NCBI GenBank assembly: GCA_030609125.1
Contig: JAUWCW010000160.1
Location: 1 to 5,427 of the forward strand
Direction: 5' to 3'
DNA from: Candidatus Rokuibacteriota bacterium
GTDB lineage: Bacteria > JAUVQV01
Length of the DNA stretch: 5,427 nucleotides
A program made the translations under genes and the position numbers. Positions 1 to 5,427 of this stretch are shown one piece after another (position 1 is the stretch's first letter; each line of letters begins with the position of its first letter). The notes beneath the pieces are model-generated. The model saw nothing but the letters and a program-made list of their open reading frames with translations, did not search any database and had not been told where the DNA came from.

Positions 1-2244
1 GATGCGCCCCTGCAGGTCGGATAGTATGGCGGCCGGGCCCTTACCCTCCTCCGCCAGCGCCAGCTTCGGAATCCCGATCCTCGAGGAAAGCTGCAGTTCC
101 CGGAGTTTCAGACCGCGAAGGGGAAAATCGCCGGGCTCGACCTGCAGCGTGAGCGGCAGCGGGCCCGCCACGCCCATCCTGCCGGGGGAGGCCGGAAAAA
201 CCCTTGCAAGCAGCGCCGGCGGGACCGACCACTGCACTTCGAGTGGGGAGTTCAGGGTGATCCGCTCATAGGGAGATTCAGTCCGGAACGCCGTCACCAC
301 ATCAAAAAGCCGCCCGGCGGCCCGAAAGGTTCCCGATACCGGAAGAAGTCGTCCGTCGCTGTCAACGCCCGTCCGGGCCTGAAGCGTCACTCCGACCGCA
401 TCCTCTCCCGTCGCCTCGCCGGCGAGCCCGCCCCGGACCCTGACTTTCCCCGCCAGCGCCAGCACCGCCCCGCCGGAACTCTCGGTCTGCACCGACAGCT
501 TCACCTCCTCCAGATCGAGTTCCGTGCCGCCCGGCATTGCCACCGCGAGACTCTCGGCAATGACGGAGGCCTCAATAGATGTTTTCCACGGGTCCGGAAA
601 GTGTCTCTCCCCATCGGGACGTGCCGTTGAAAAGCGGGTCACCGACAGGTTCACCTCCGCCTCCCGCAAGAGCTTTACCGGCGACGGACCCGCCTGCAGC
701 CGACGCAGCAGCGCCGGGGTCAGCGTCGCCCGGAGCGTCGCCGGAGCGGTGAGTGAGATGTCCTCTTCCAGGCGCAGGGGAAGTGTGCCCTCGAGGCGCG
801 GCGTGTCTACGGAAAGGACGACGTCCATCGGGCCCGCCCCGAGGGAGCGGACCGAAAACGATGTGTTGAATGTCCGCCCCAGGAGCTCTTCAACGACTCC
901 GCCGCCGACGAGACCGTCAAGGACGGCGCTGGGGGCATTGCTGAACTCGCCGCTGAACTCCACGCCGGAGCGTTCGAACTGAAGGCGTCCCCCGGCGTCG
1001 AAAAGCCTGTTGAAAACACCCTCTGCCGTCATGCCTCCCGGCGCTCCCCCGATCTCGAGGTCGGCGGAGAAATGCACCTTCACCTGCTCTGCCAGAACCG
1101 CACTCTCCACTGACGCCTGCACCGCTGCAAGCACCAGATCCGTCCCTTCCCCCGCACTCTCGAAATGCATGGCCTTCCGCGTCGAAACCTTCACCCCCAG
1201 AGAGATTCGCCCGGGATCGAAGGAACCGAAGGGAACACTCAGGGTCTCGAGGAGAATCGTAACGGGAACCTCATCTCTCAAAGAGAGCGTGCTCTCCGGG
1301 TCGCGGACCCTGGCGACGGTTGAGACGAAACCAGGGGTGATGGTGAAATGCGCCTCGGACTTTTCCACCAGGACCAGGCGGCCGCCGGCGAGCGCCATCC
1401 TGAGGAGAGCCTCGAAATGCGGGGAGGAGACGTCCAAATCGACATCGATCCCGTCGACGGCGGCCCGCGCCTTGATCTGAAGGTCGAGCCTTCTCCCGAG
1501 GGCGGCCGCCATCTGTCCACGGTATCCGAGGGCGTGGTCGATCCCCTCCACGGGAAGGTTCCCCGCTTCCACCGTGAGGTCGACCCGCGCCAGAACGGGC
1601 TGGAGCCTCCCCCCGGCGTCCACCAGATCCTCCACCGTCCCTTCTATCCTCAGTTCGCCCGTCAGCCCACCCTGCCGGGTCGAGGCTTCGAGACTGATGC
1701 CGGCCGGTCTCCCCGCCCGGGGCAGAACGAGCTCCACTCCCCGCACGAGAAACTCCACCTCCTCCATCTCCGGCGCGGAAACGCTGATGCGGGACTCGCC
1801 CATTTCAAGGGTGGCAAAGGGGAGCACGGGGACAAAGCCCGCCTCGCCTCCCTTCGCCGGACTCGTTGAAGAGAGGGCATCCATGAGGTTTGTCCTCCCC
1901 GCTTCCCCCGCCACCAGATCCGCCTCCAGTCCCTCGATCCTTGTCGTACCGAGGTCCTCCTTCCACTTCCTCGCCAGGGACAGGAGGGACCGGTCGTTCT
2001 GCATCCTCTCGATAACCGCCACGATCTTGCCTTCGGGGTCTTTCAGGCTCAGGCCCTCAACGGTCTGCTTCCCGGTCCAGGAGAGGGAGAGTCTCTCCAT
2101 GGTCACAGAACCCGCTATCCTGCCGTTGATCAGCCGTTCCACCGCCCCCCGACCGACGCCGGTGGAAAGAATAGACGGCGCCGCCGCAATCATGATTGCA
2201 AGGATCACGGCGGCAGAGGCGGCCATCGCCACAAGTGTTCTCAT
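1..2244 (-). CDS. AsmA/TamB-like membrane-anchored envelope protein, C-terminus beyond window
   Basis: From the ATG at 2244 the minus-strand frame stays open for 748 codons to position 1 with no stop, so the gene is real but 3'-truncated by the window edge. The N-terminus is a signal anchor, residues about 4-26, rich in Ala, Ile, Val and Met with Arg2 in front. It is followed by a pattern typical of AsmA-like proteins: a short 'VERLINGRIAGSVTMERL' segment, then 'LSWTGKQTVEGLSLKDPEGK' (about 53-72), then a sequence around 'RSLLSLA'. The rest is low-complexity, beta-rich alternation of hydrophobic and charged residues with almost no Cys, as in the lipid-groove proteins of this group (AsmA, TamB, YhdP, DUF748). 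These are inner-membrane-anchored periplasmic proteins linked to phospholipid transport and outer-membrane integrity; that role here is inferred. No strong Shine-Dalgarno precedes the ATG (only GAGTAGAGTC). Met7 is an alternative start. The exact family is uncertain; the coding call is not. Confidence 0.85.
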   Translation of the reverse strand, partial: MRTLVAMAASAAVILAIMIAAAPSILSTGVGRGAVERLINGRIAGSVTMERLSLSWTGKQTVEGLSLKDPEGKIVAVIERMQNDRSLLSLARKWKEDLGTTRIEGLEADLVAGEAGRTNLMDALSSTSPAKGGEAGFVPVLPFATLEMGESRISVSAPEMEEVEFLVRGVELVLPRAGRPAGISLEASTRQGGLTGELRIEGTVEDLVDAGGRLQPVLARVDLTVEAGNLPVEGIDHALGYRGQMAAALGRRLDLQIKARAAVDGIDVDLDVSSPHFEALLRMALAGGRLVLVEKSEAHFTITPGFVSTVARVRDPESTLSLRDEVPVTILLETLSVPFGSFDPGRISLGVKVSTRKAMHFESAGEGTDLVLAAVQASVESAVLAEQVKVHFSADLEIGGAPGGMTAEGVFNRLFDAGGRLQFERSGVEFSGEFSNAPSAVLDGLVGGGVVEELLGRTFNTSFSVRSLGAGPMDVVLSVDTPRLEGTLPLRLEEDISLTAPATLRATLTPALLRRLQAGPSPVKLLREAEVNLSVTRFSTARPDGERHFPDPWKTSIEASVIAESLAVAMPGGTELDLEEVKLSVQTESSGGAVLALAGKVRVRGGLAGEATGEDAVGVTLQARTGVDSDGRLLPVSGTFRAAGRLFDVVTAFRTESPYERITLNSPLEVQWSVPPALLARVFPASPGRMGVAGPLPLTLQVEPGDFPLRGLKLRELQLSSRIGIPKLALAEEGKGPAAILSDLQGRI

Positions 2245-2252
2245 GACTCTAC

Positions 2253-2281
2253 TCTATGACAATTAACCCATCGTTTGTCAA
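2253..2281 (-). promoter_or_regulatory. Candidate sigma70-type promoter for the AsmA-like gene
   Basis: On the minus strand a perfect TTGACA (2281-2276) is followed after 17 bp by CATAGA (2258-2253), which matches the -10 consensus at only three positions. Transcription would begin about 2246, almost at the ATG at 2244, implying a leaderless or near-leaderless transcript. That would fit the lack of a good ribosome binding site. The weak -10 keeps confidence low. Confidence 0.35.
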
Positions 2282-2284
2282 ACG
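2272..2284. repeat. 13-bp perfect palindrome, candidate operator
   Basis: CGTTTGTCAAACG is a perfect inverted repeat of 6-bp arms around one central base. It covers the whole -35 element of the leftward promoter and ends 26 bp before the -35 of the rightward (dodecin) promoter. This size and position suit a dimeric repressor site, but it could be chance; no second copy is seen in the window. Confidence 0.35.
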
Positions 2285-2310
2285 GATGCCGTGCCTGCCG
2301 ATGGTCTGTC

Positions 2311-2339
2311 TTGACACCCTCCGTGACCGGGACTAACTT
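2311..2339 (+). promoter_or_regulatory. Candidate sigma70-type promoter for the dodecin gene
   Basis: A perfect TTGACA (2311-2316) is followed by a 17-bp spacer and TAACTT (2334-2339), which matches the -10 consensus at three of six positions. The predicted start near 2346 gives a leader of about 74 nt before the dodecin ATG at 2420. Position, spacing and the perfect -35 support it; the weak -10 limits confidence. Confidence 0.45.
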
Positions 2340-2354
2340 ACCTGCATAACCCGT

Positions 2355-2372
2355 GAACCGACCGCCCGGTTC
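2355..2372 (+). other. Small hairpin in the dodecin 5' leader
   Basis: GAACCG and CGGTTC form a perfect 6-bp stem with a 6-nt loop (accgcc), inside the predicted dodecin leader and 33 bp upstream of its Shine-Dalgarno. It has no U-tract, so it is not a terminator. It might affect mRNA stability; a short GC-rich stem like this could also be incidental. Confidence 0.25.
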
Positions 2373-2405
2373 CGCCTCACAGGGGCGTGGCTGCAAACCC
2401 CGCAC

Positions 2406-2413
2406 AAGGGAGG
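2406..2413 (+). promoter_or_regulatory. Ribosome binding site deciding the dodecin start
   Basis: AAGGGAGG is a very strong Shine-Dalgarno. It directly abuts an in-frame ATG at 2414 (zero spacing) but lies 6 nt before the ATG at 2420, so 2420 is the better start. An in-frame ATG at 2387 lies upstream of the Shine-Dalgarno and is unlikely to be used. Confidence 0.8.
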
Positions 2414-2419
2414 ATGACC

Positions 2420-2620
2420 ATGACAGTGGTAAAAGTGATCGAGATTCTGGCCCAGTCGGAGAAGAGTTGGGAAGATGCGGCCCAGACGGCCGTCACCGCC
2501 GCATCGAAGTCGGTGAGAAACATCAAGTCCCTTTACATCGACGGCATGCAGGCGATGGTGGAGGACAACAAGATCGTAGAGTTCCGCGTGAACGCCAAGA
2601 TCTCCTTCGTCGTCGAATAG
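2420..2620 (+). CDS. Dodecin family protein (66 aa), flavin-contact residues replaced
   Basis: The protein has the full dodecin layout: beta-strand 'TVVKVIEILAQS' (2-13), an amphipathic helix 'SWEDAAQTAVTAASKSV' (16-32), then two strands, 'KSLYIDGMQAMVEDNKIV' (36-53) and 'FRVNAKISFVVE' (55-66). Length matches the family (about 65-75 aa). Dodecins assemble into hollow cytosolic dodecamers; classical members store or buffer flavins, stacking them on a conserved Trp and a Gln (W36 and Q55 in the Halobacterium protein). Aligned without gaps to bacterial dodecins, these positions are Ser37 and Arg56 here, so classical flavin binding is doubtful. The SW-helix and the Arg recall the mycobacterial Rv0379 'calcium dodecin' subgroup, from memory and unaligned by tool. 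It has its own promoter and strong ribosome binding site, is divergent from the AsmA-like gene and convergent with the next gene after 25 bp. The family call is firm; the ligand is unknown. Confidence 0.92.
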   Translation: MTVVKVIEILAQSEKSWEDAAQTAVTAASKSVRNIKSLYIDGMQAMVEDNKIVEFRVNAKISFVVE

Positions 2621-2645
2621 TTTCCCCGGCAGATCCGGCGGTCCG

Positions 2646-3119
2646 TCACGGTTTCCGCCTCTCCATGATCACCGTCACCTCCGCCCCCCTGCCGTGATCG
2701 AAGGAGATCACGAGCTCCGGGGTTCCGGCAGGGATGGGGACGCTCAGTACCGTCCTCCCCTCGGGGAGGCGGACTCCCTGGGCGTGCTCGGTCCATCTGC
2801 CCGGCTGCCCGACCCTGACGGTGTTGACGATGACCCCGTGCTCACCGCCTATGTGCTGCATGATGACGACCCGGTCGAATCCCCTCTCCGCCGCGAGCCG
2901 ACCGATACCGTAGCGTTTCACTTCCCTCTTATTGGTGGTCCTGGTGAAGGCGTCGATGGTGGCGCACTCACGCCCCTCGGGACACTTCTTCAACTCCTCC
3001 ACCGCCTTCCTTATAATGCTGATCTCGGGAAGATCATCCTGCGCCCAGGCACGCAACGGCATCAACAGAAGTATTGCCGAAACTAGTACCACTTGTATTT
3101 TTATATGCTTATCCTCCAT
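2646..3119 (-). CDS. Small secreted (periplasmic) protein of unknown function
   Basis: I do not recognise this family. The 157-aa frame starts with a clear Sec signal peptide: charged 'EDKHIK', a hydrophobic core 'VVLVSAILLLMPL' (10-22) and a probable cut after 'RAWA' (residue 26), leaving about 131 residues. The mature part begins with a short helical stretch 'ISIIRKAVEELKKC' and a close Cys pair (C46 and C52, in 'CPEGREC') that could form a disulfide. A basic middle (around 'TTNKREVKRYGIGRLAAERG') follows. The C-terminal half is beta-rich and ends in 'TPELVISFDHGRGAEVTVIM', like a beta-sandwich strand pattern. It has no lipobox. It lies 56 bp downstream of the alpha-2-macroglobulin gene on the same strand, so co-transcription and a shared periplasmic role are plausible. 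The start is uncertain: the ATG at 3119 overlaps a GGAGG motif better placed for an in-frame ATA at 3104, which would give a 152-aa product beginning with Lys-rich 'KIQVVLV'. Confidence 0.85.
   Translation of the reverse strand: MEDKHIKIQVVLVSAILLLMPLRAWAQDDLPEISIIRKAVEELKKCPEGRECATIDAFTRTTNKREVKRYGIGRLAAERGFDRVVIMQHIGGEHGVIVNTVRVGQPGRWTEHAQGVRLPEGRTVLSVPIPAGTPELVISFDHGRGAEVTVIMERRKP
3113..3117 (-). promoter_or_regulatory. Unusually placed Shine-Dalgarno overlapping the annotated ATG of the 157-aa gene
   Basis: GGAGG starts at the third base of the ATG at 3119, so it cannot serve that codon. It is 8 nt upstream of an in-frame ATA (3104-3102), an ideal spacing. The next in-frame GTG (3092) is 20 nt away, too far. 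No good Shine-Dalgarno precedes the ATG itself (upstream sequence TAAGTTTAACT). Confidence 0.5.
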
Positions 3120-3120
3120 A

Positions 3121-3149
3121 GTTAAACTTATACATTAGCTGTATGACAA
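3121..3149 (-). promoter_or_regulatory. Possible internal promoter before the 157-aa gene
   Basis: The 56-bp gap behind the macroglobulin stop is AT-rich next to the GC-rich genes. It holds TTGTCA (3149-3144, five of six matches), 17 bp, then TTTAAC (3126-3121, four of six). An alternative -10, TATAAG (3132-3127, five of six), lacks a matching -35. Either places the start within a few bases of the ATG, so the transcript would have almost no leader. The gene may instead be read only from the macroglobulin promoter. Confidence 0.3.
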
Positions 3150-3175
3150 CTCCCGCGTACGTTGCCGGGACGGTT

Positions 3176-5427
3176 TCAATCCTCTATCCGAAGCTTGATC
3201 TCGTCCGAGTTGGCCCTCAGTTCCGGAGCGTACATGGCGTGCGCCCGGGCCGGCAGGGCGCTGAACCTTCCCGGTATCTCGGCGCGCATTCTGAAAGCCA
3301 GACTGTGTTTTCCCCGTGCGAGAGCCCTGACGAAGAACACGACTCTCTCATCCCTGAGCTCCATGTAGGCGCCCATGTCGTTCCCGCCGTACCCGCTTCG
3401 AACCTCCACGGGCTCGAAACCGGCGGCTTTCATGTCCTCGAAGACGAGGTACTCGTAGTCGTTCTTGCTTTCAATCTCGAGTTCGACCTCAACCAGGTCG
3501 CCGCTCTTGAGCACGTCCATGTTCTCCAGCCGCGTCCGGCGGTATTTCTCCACCTTCTGGCCCACGGCCTGTCCGCGCGCACCGGAGACCTTGACGCTCT
3601 TCTGCACGGGATCGAGGCGGTAGTATTGCCTCTCGACCCGTATCTCGAGCCCCGCCTTCCCGATGAAATCCTCCAGGGTGAAATTGCTGAGGTAGGCGTT
3701 GAAATAGACCGGCCCCCTCCCGCTTCTGCGCACTTCCACCGTGTGCTCCCCGGCGGCAATCGCCTCCCCCTCGAGAACCAGGGCGTTGTCGAAGCTGAAG
3801 AGGTTATCGCCGGAGATGCGCACCGACTTCCTTCTCTGCCCGTCGACAAAGATCTCGACGGTCATGTCCGGCCGGTCTTCGCCACTGGCGCGCAGGTAGT
3901 CGGCCATGGCCTCGATGGTGAGGGCCGTGTCGCGGGTGGAGTTCCACCAGGTGGCGTGCTTGCGGTTGTTGAGCAGATACTTCACCAGCCCGGCGGCCCT
4001 TGTGCCCTGCGGATCCGTGGCCGCCAGGAGTTTCAGATAGTAGGCGTGGGCCTCGTACTCGCTGCCGTACCAGTACCAGCGGTTTTCCCCCGGCAGCTCG
4101 AGGTAGGCCGTCTGGTTCTCCCCGTCCTCCACGACGTACTGGCCGATGTTGCGCATGACCATCGCCAACTCTTCCGTTCTTTCCTCACTGTGCAGTGCCA
4201 TGCCGAACATCGCCAGGGCGTAGACCGAAAGATGCGTACGGTCGCGGTAGAGAAGCTCCCTCATGGCGCCGCTCTCTTTCCCGGCGCTGACGAGAACCAT
4301 ATAGACGAAGGCGTCCAGGTTGCCGGCGTGGCGCTTCCACGGATCCTTCTGCCCGTCGGCGTTCCGGAGCTTCGTCAGCTCCTCCTCCCGATACTCGGTG
4401 AGCCACCGCACGCCTCGATCGAGCATTCCCGGTGCGAGCGCCGCCCCGTTGCCTTGGGCCACCTGCAGACCGCGGACGACGGTGGCCGTGGTGTGGGGCG
4501 CGGAGCGCTCTCCCCATCCCGAAAACCACCCCCAGCCTCCGTCGGCGAGCTGCATCGCCGCCAGCCGCCGCACCCCCTGCCGGACCATATCCCGCACCGT
4601 CTCCTCGTCGAAGACGGGGTTTCGGCGCCGGCGCTTCCACTGCCTGGCCCGCTCGACGCCGTCACCGAGTTCCTGGGCATTCAGGTTGGCGCGCTTTTGC
4701 CGCACTTCCTCCAGATCGAGTCCCATCTCGAGAAGGATCCTCTGGGTGATGACCGTCGGCAGGAAGCGGTTCAGCGTCTGTTCCGTGCACCCGTAGGGAT
4801 ACTCGACAAGATACGGCAGGGCGTCCACCATGGCGCCGGCCAGCGTGGGCGAATATCGGATCTCGAGCCTCGATTGCTCCAGACGCCTCGCGGCGGGAAC
4901 GGTGAAGGTGAAGGACCGCGAACCCTCATCCCGGCGGACCACGCCGCTCACAGACTCGGTTTTCAGCATCCCGTGGACGTAGACGGGAAACCGCATCTGC
5001 ACCGCGTCGGACTCCTCGTCCGTGAGCGCCTTCATGCGAACGATCGCTTCCCCTTCACGAACGACCCGGACCCGCCAGTCCACCCGGGCCTCCCCGCCGG
5101 AGGGGACCTCGACCACCTGCTCTTTCATGCCCATCGGCACGAGGGAGCCGCCCTCGAGCTCCAGCACCGCCCGGACCGACTTGTCCTCTTTCAGGTAGTT
5201 GTGCACGTTCGCCGACAGGACCACTTCATCCTTCTCCACGAAGAAGCGGGGGGCCTGAAGCCGGAGGATCAGATCCTTCGCCGTCACCGTCTCGGCCGTC
5301 CCCTCGCCGACGAGCGTTCCGTGCCCGAGGGCCCAGGCGCGGATCTTCCACCCGGTGAGGTTTTCCGGCATGTCGAACTCAATCTCCGCCTCTCCTTCCC
5401 CGTCGGTAAGTAGGGAAGCGCCCCAGA
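3176..5427 (-). CDS. Bacterial alpha-2-macroglobulin family protein (C-terminal part), thioester type
   Basis: The frame is open from the right edge to a TGA at 3178-3176, showing about 749 residues of a protein usually 1,500-1,900 aa long; the start is outside the window. The family (COG2373, like YfhM/YfaS) consists of large periplasmic proteins, often lipid-anchored, thought to trap attacking proteases through an internal thioester. Numbering from the Met at 5371: the macroglobulin domain core '[14 protein letters not shown]' (3-16); a further beta domain to about 155; and the thioester domain beginning near '[18 protein letters not shown]' (178-195), with the intact Cys-Thr-Glu-Gln motif at 195-198. 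Next come helical-barrel repeats including '[14 protein letters not shown]' (274-287) and '[19 protein letters not shown]' (475-493). The C-terminal receptor-binding-like beta domain is about 580-731, with '[19 protein letters not shown]' and '[10 protein letters not shown]' near the end. The thioester Cys and Gln are both present, so the protein is probably active as a covalent trap. No penicillin-binding protein 1C gene, the common partner, is seen downstream. Confidence 0.95.
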   Translation of the reverse strand, partial: WGASLLTDGEGEAEIEFDMPENLTGWKIRAWALGHGTLVGEGTAETVTAKDLILRLQAPRFFVEKDEVVLSANVHNYLKEDKSVRAVLELEGGSLVPMGMKEQVVEVPSGGEARVDWRVRVVREGEAIVRMKALTDEESDAVQMRFPVYVHGMLKTESVSGVVRRDEGSRSFTFTVPAARRLEQSRLEIRYSPTLAGAMVDALPYLVEYPYGCTEQTLNRFLPTVITQRILLEMGLDLEEVRQKRANLNAQELGDGVERARQWKRRRRNPVFDEETVRDMVRQGVRRLAAMQLADGGWGWFSGWGERSAPHTTATVVRGLQVAQGNGAALAPGMLDRGVRWLTEYREEELTKLRNADGQKDPWKRHAGNLDAFVYMVLVSAGKESGAMRELLYRDRTHLSVYALAMFGMALHSEERTEELAMVMRNIGQYVVEDGENQTAYLELPGENRWYWYGSEYEAHAYYLKLLAATDPQGTRAAGLVKYLLNNRKHATWWNSTRDTALTIEAMADYLRASGEDRPDMTVEIFVDGQRRKSVRISGDNLFSFDNALVLEGEAIAAGEHTVEVRRSGRGPVYFNAYLSNFTLEDFIGKAGLEIRVERQYYRLDPVQKSVKVSGARGQAVGQKVEKYRRTRLENMDVLKSGDLVEVELEIESKNDYEYLVFEDMKAAGFEPVEVRSGYGGNDMGAYMELRDERVVFFVRALARGKHSLAFRMRAEIPGRFSALPARAHAMYAPELRANSDEIKLRIED
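4778..4789 (-). other. Thioester motif Cys-Thr-Glu-Gln within the macroglobulin
   Basis: The codons TGC ACG GAA CAG encode the Cys and Gln that cross-link into the internal thioester of this family, in the context '[15 protein letters not shown]'. Intact Cys and Gln separate this protein from the YfaS-type paralogues that have lost the thioester. Confidence 0.93.

Noticed and set aside
1574-2266. A 230-codon plus-strand frame (and similar ones at 524-982 and 1010-1480)
   Set aside because: These overlap the continuous minus-strand AsmA-like gene. Their products are Ser/Arg/Pro-rich, as expected for out-of-frame GC-rich sequence, and show no domain.
2387-2419. Longer dodecin start at ATG 2387 (77 aa)
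   Set aside because: The extra 11 residues lie upstream of the AAGGGAGG ribosome binding site and do not belong to the dodecin fold, which begins at the strand 'VVKVIEI'.
2621-2660. Possible terminator between the convergent dodecin and secreted-protein genes
   Set aside because: GGCGG and CCGCC could pair over a 13-nt loop, and CCGG repeats flank the gap, but the stems are short and no T-run follows on either strand.
2353-2697. A 114-codon plus-strand frame across the dodecin gene
   Set aside because: It is a shifted reading of the dodecin gene and the convergent end of the next gene. The dodecin frame has the family signature and the strong ribosome binding site.
3143-5413. A 756-codon open frame on the plus strand opposite the macroglobulin gene
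   Set aside because: It is codon-aligned antisense to the macroglobulin. Antisense stops would need TTA, CTA or TCA in the sense gene, which a GC-rich genome avoids; it ends exactly where the sense gene uses CTA. Its product is His- and Pro-rich with no recognisable domain, while the minus strand encodes a clear family.
1-5427. CRISPR arrays, tRNA or rRNA genes, insertion sequences, attachment sites
   Set aside because: I saw no regularly spaced direct repeats, no tRNA cloverleaf or rRNA motifs, no transposase-like frame and no terminal inverted repeats; nearly all of the window is accounted for by the four genes.

Overview
The window is GC-rich with long, tightly packed coding frames. The gene types point to a diderm (Gram-negative-type) bacterium: an AsmA/TamB-like envelope protein, a bacterial alpha-2-macroglobulin with an intact thioester motif, a small secreted protein and a dodecin. 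I cannot fix the phylum from sequence alone. The style of the AsmA-like and macroglobulin proteins resembles what is seen in Planctomycetes/PVC-type or deltaproteobacterial-type genomes, but that is an impression only.

Layout, left to right. Positions 1-2244 (minus strand) are one uninterrupted reading frame of 748 codons. It starts at 2244 and runs off the left edge; it encodes a membrane-anchored, beta-rich AsmA-like protein. Positions 2245-2419 are a divergent intergenic region with a perfect TTGACA -35 element on each strand, a 13-bp palindrome over the leftward -35, and a small hairpin in the rightward leader. Positions 2420-2620 (plus) encode a 66-aa dodecin that lacks the two canonical flavin-contact residues. 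Converging on it after 25 bp is a 157-aa secreted protein of unknown function (2646-3119, minus). Upstream of that gene on the same strand, 56 bp away, is the C-terminal ~749 residues of a large alpha-2-macroglobulin family protein (3176-5427, minus), whose N-terminal part lies beyond the right edge.

How they may fit together: the macroglobulin and the small secreted protein probably form a transcription unit acting in the periplasm. The AsmA-like protein would work in lipid or outer-membrane homeostasis. The dodecin is a separately promoted cytosolic gene. A common envelope theme is an inference from context. The points most worth a second look are the non-flavin dodecin, the ambiguous start of the 157-aa protein (a strong Shine-Dalgarno sits over its ATG and is ideally spaced for an in-frame ATA), the possible macroglobulin partner gene, and the palindrome between the divergent promoters.
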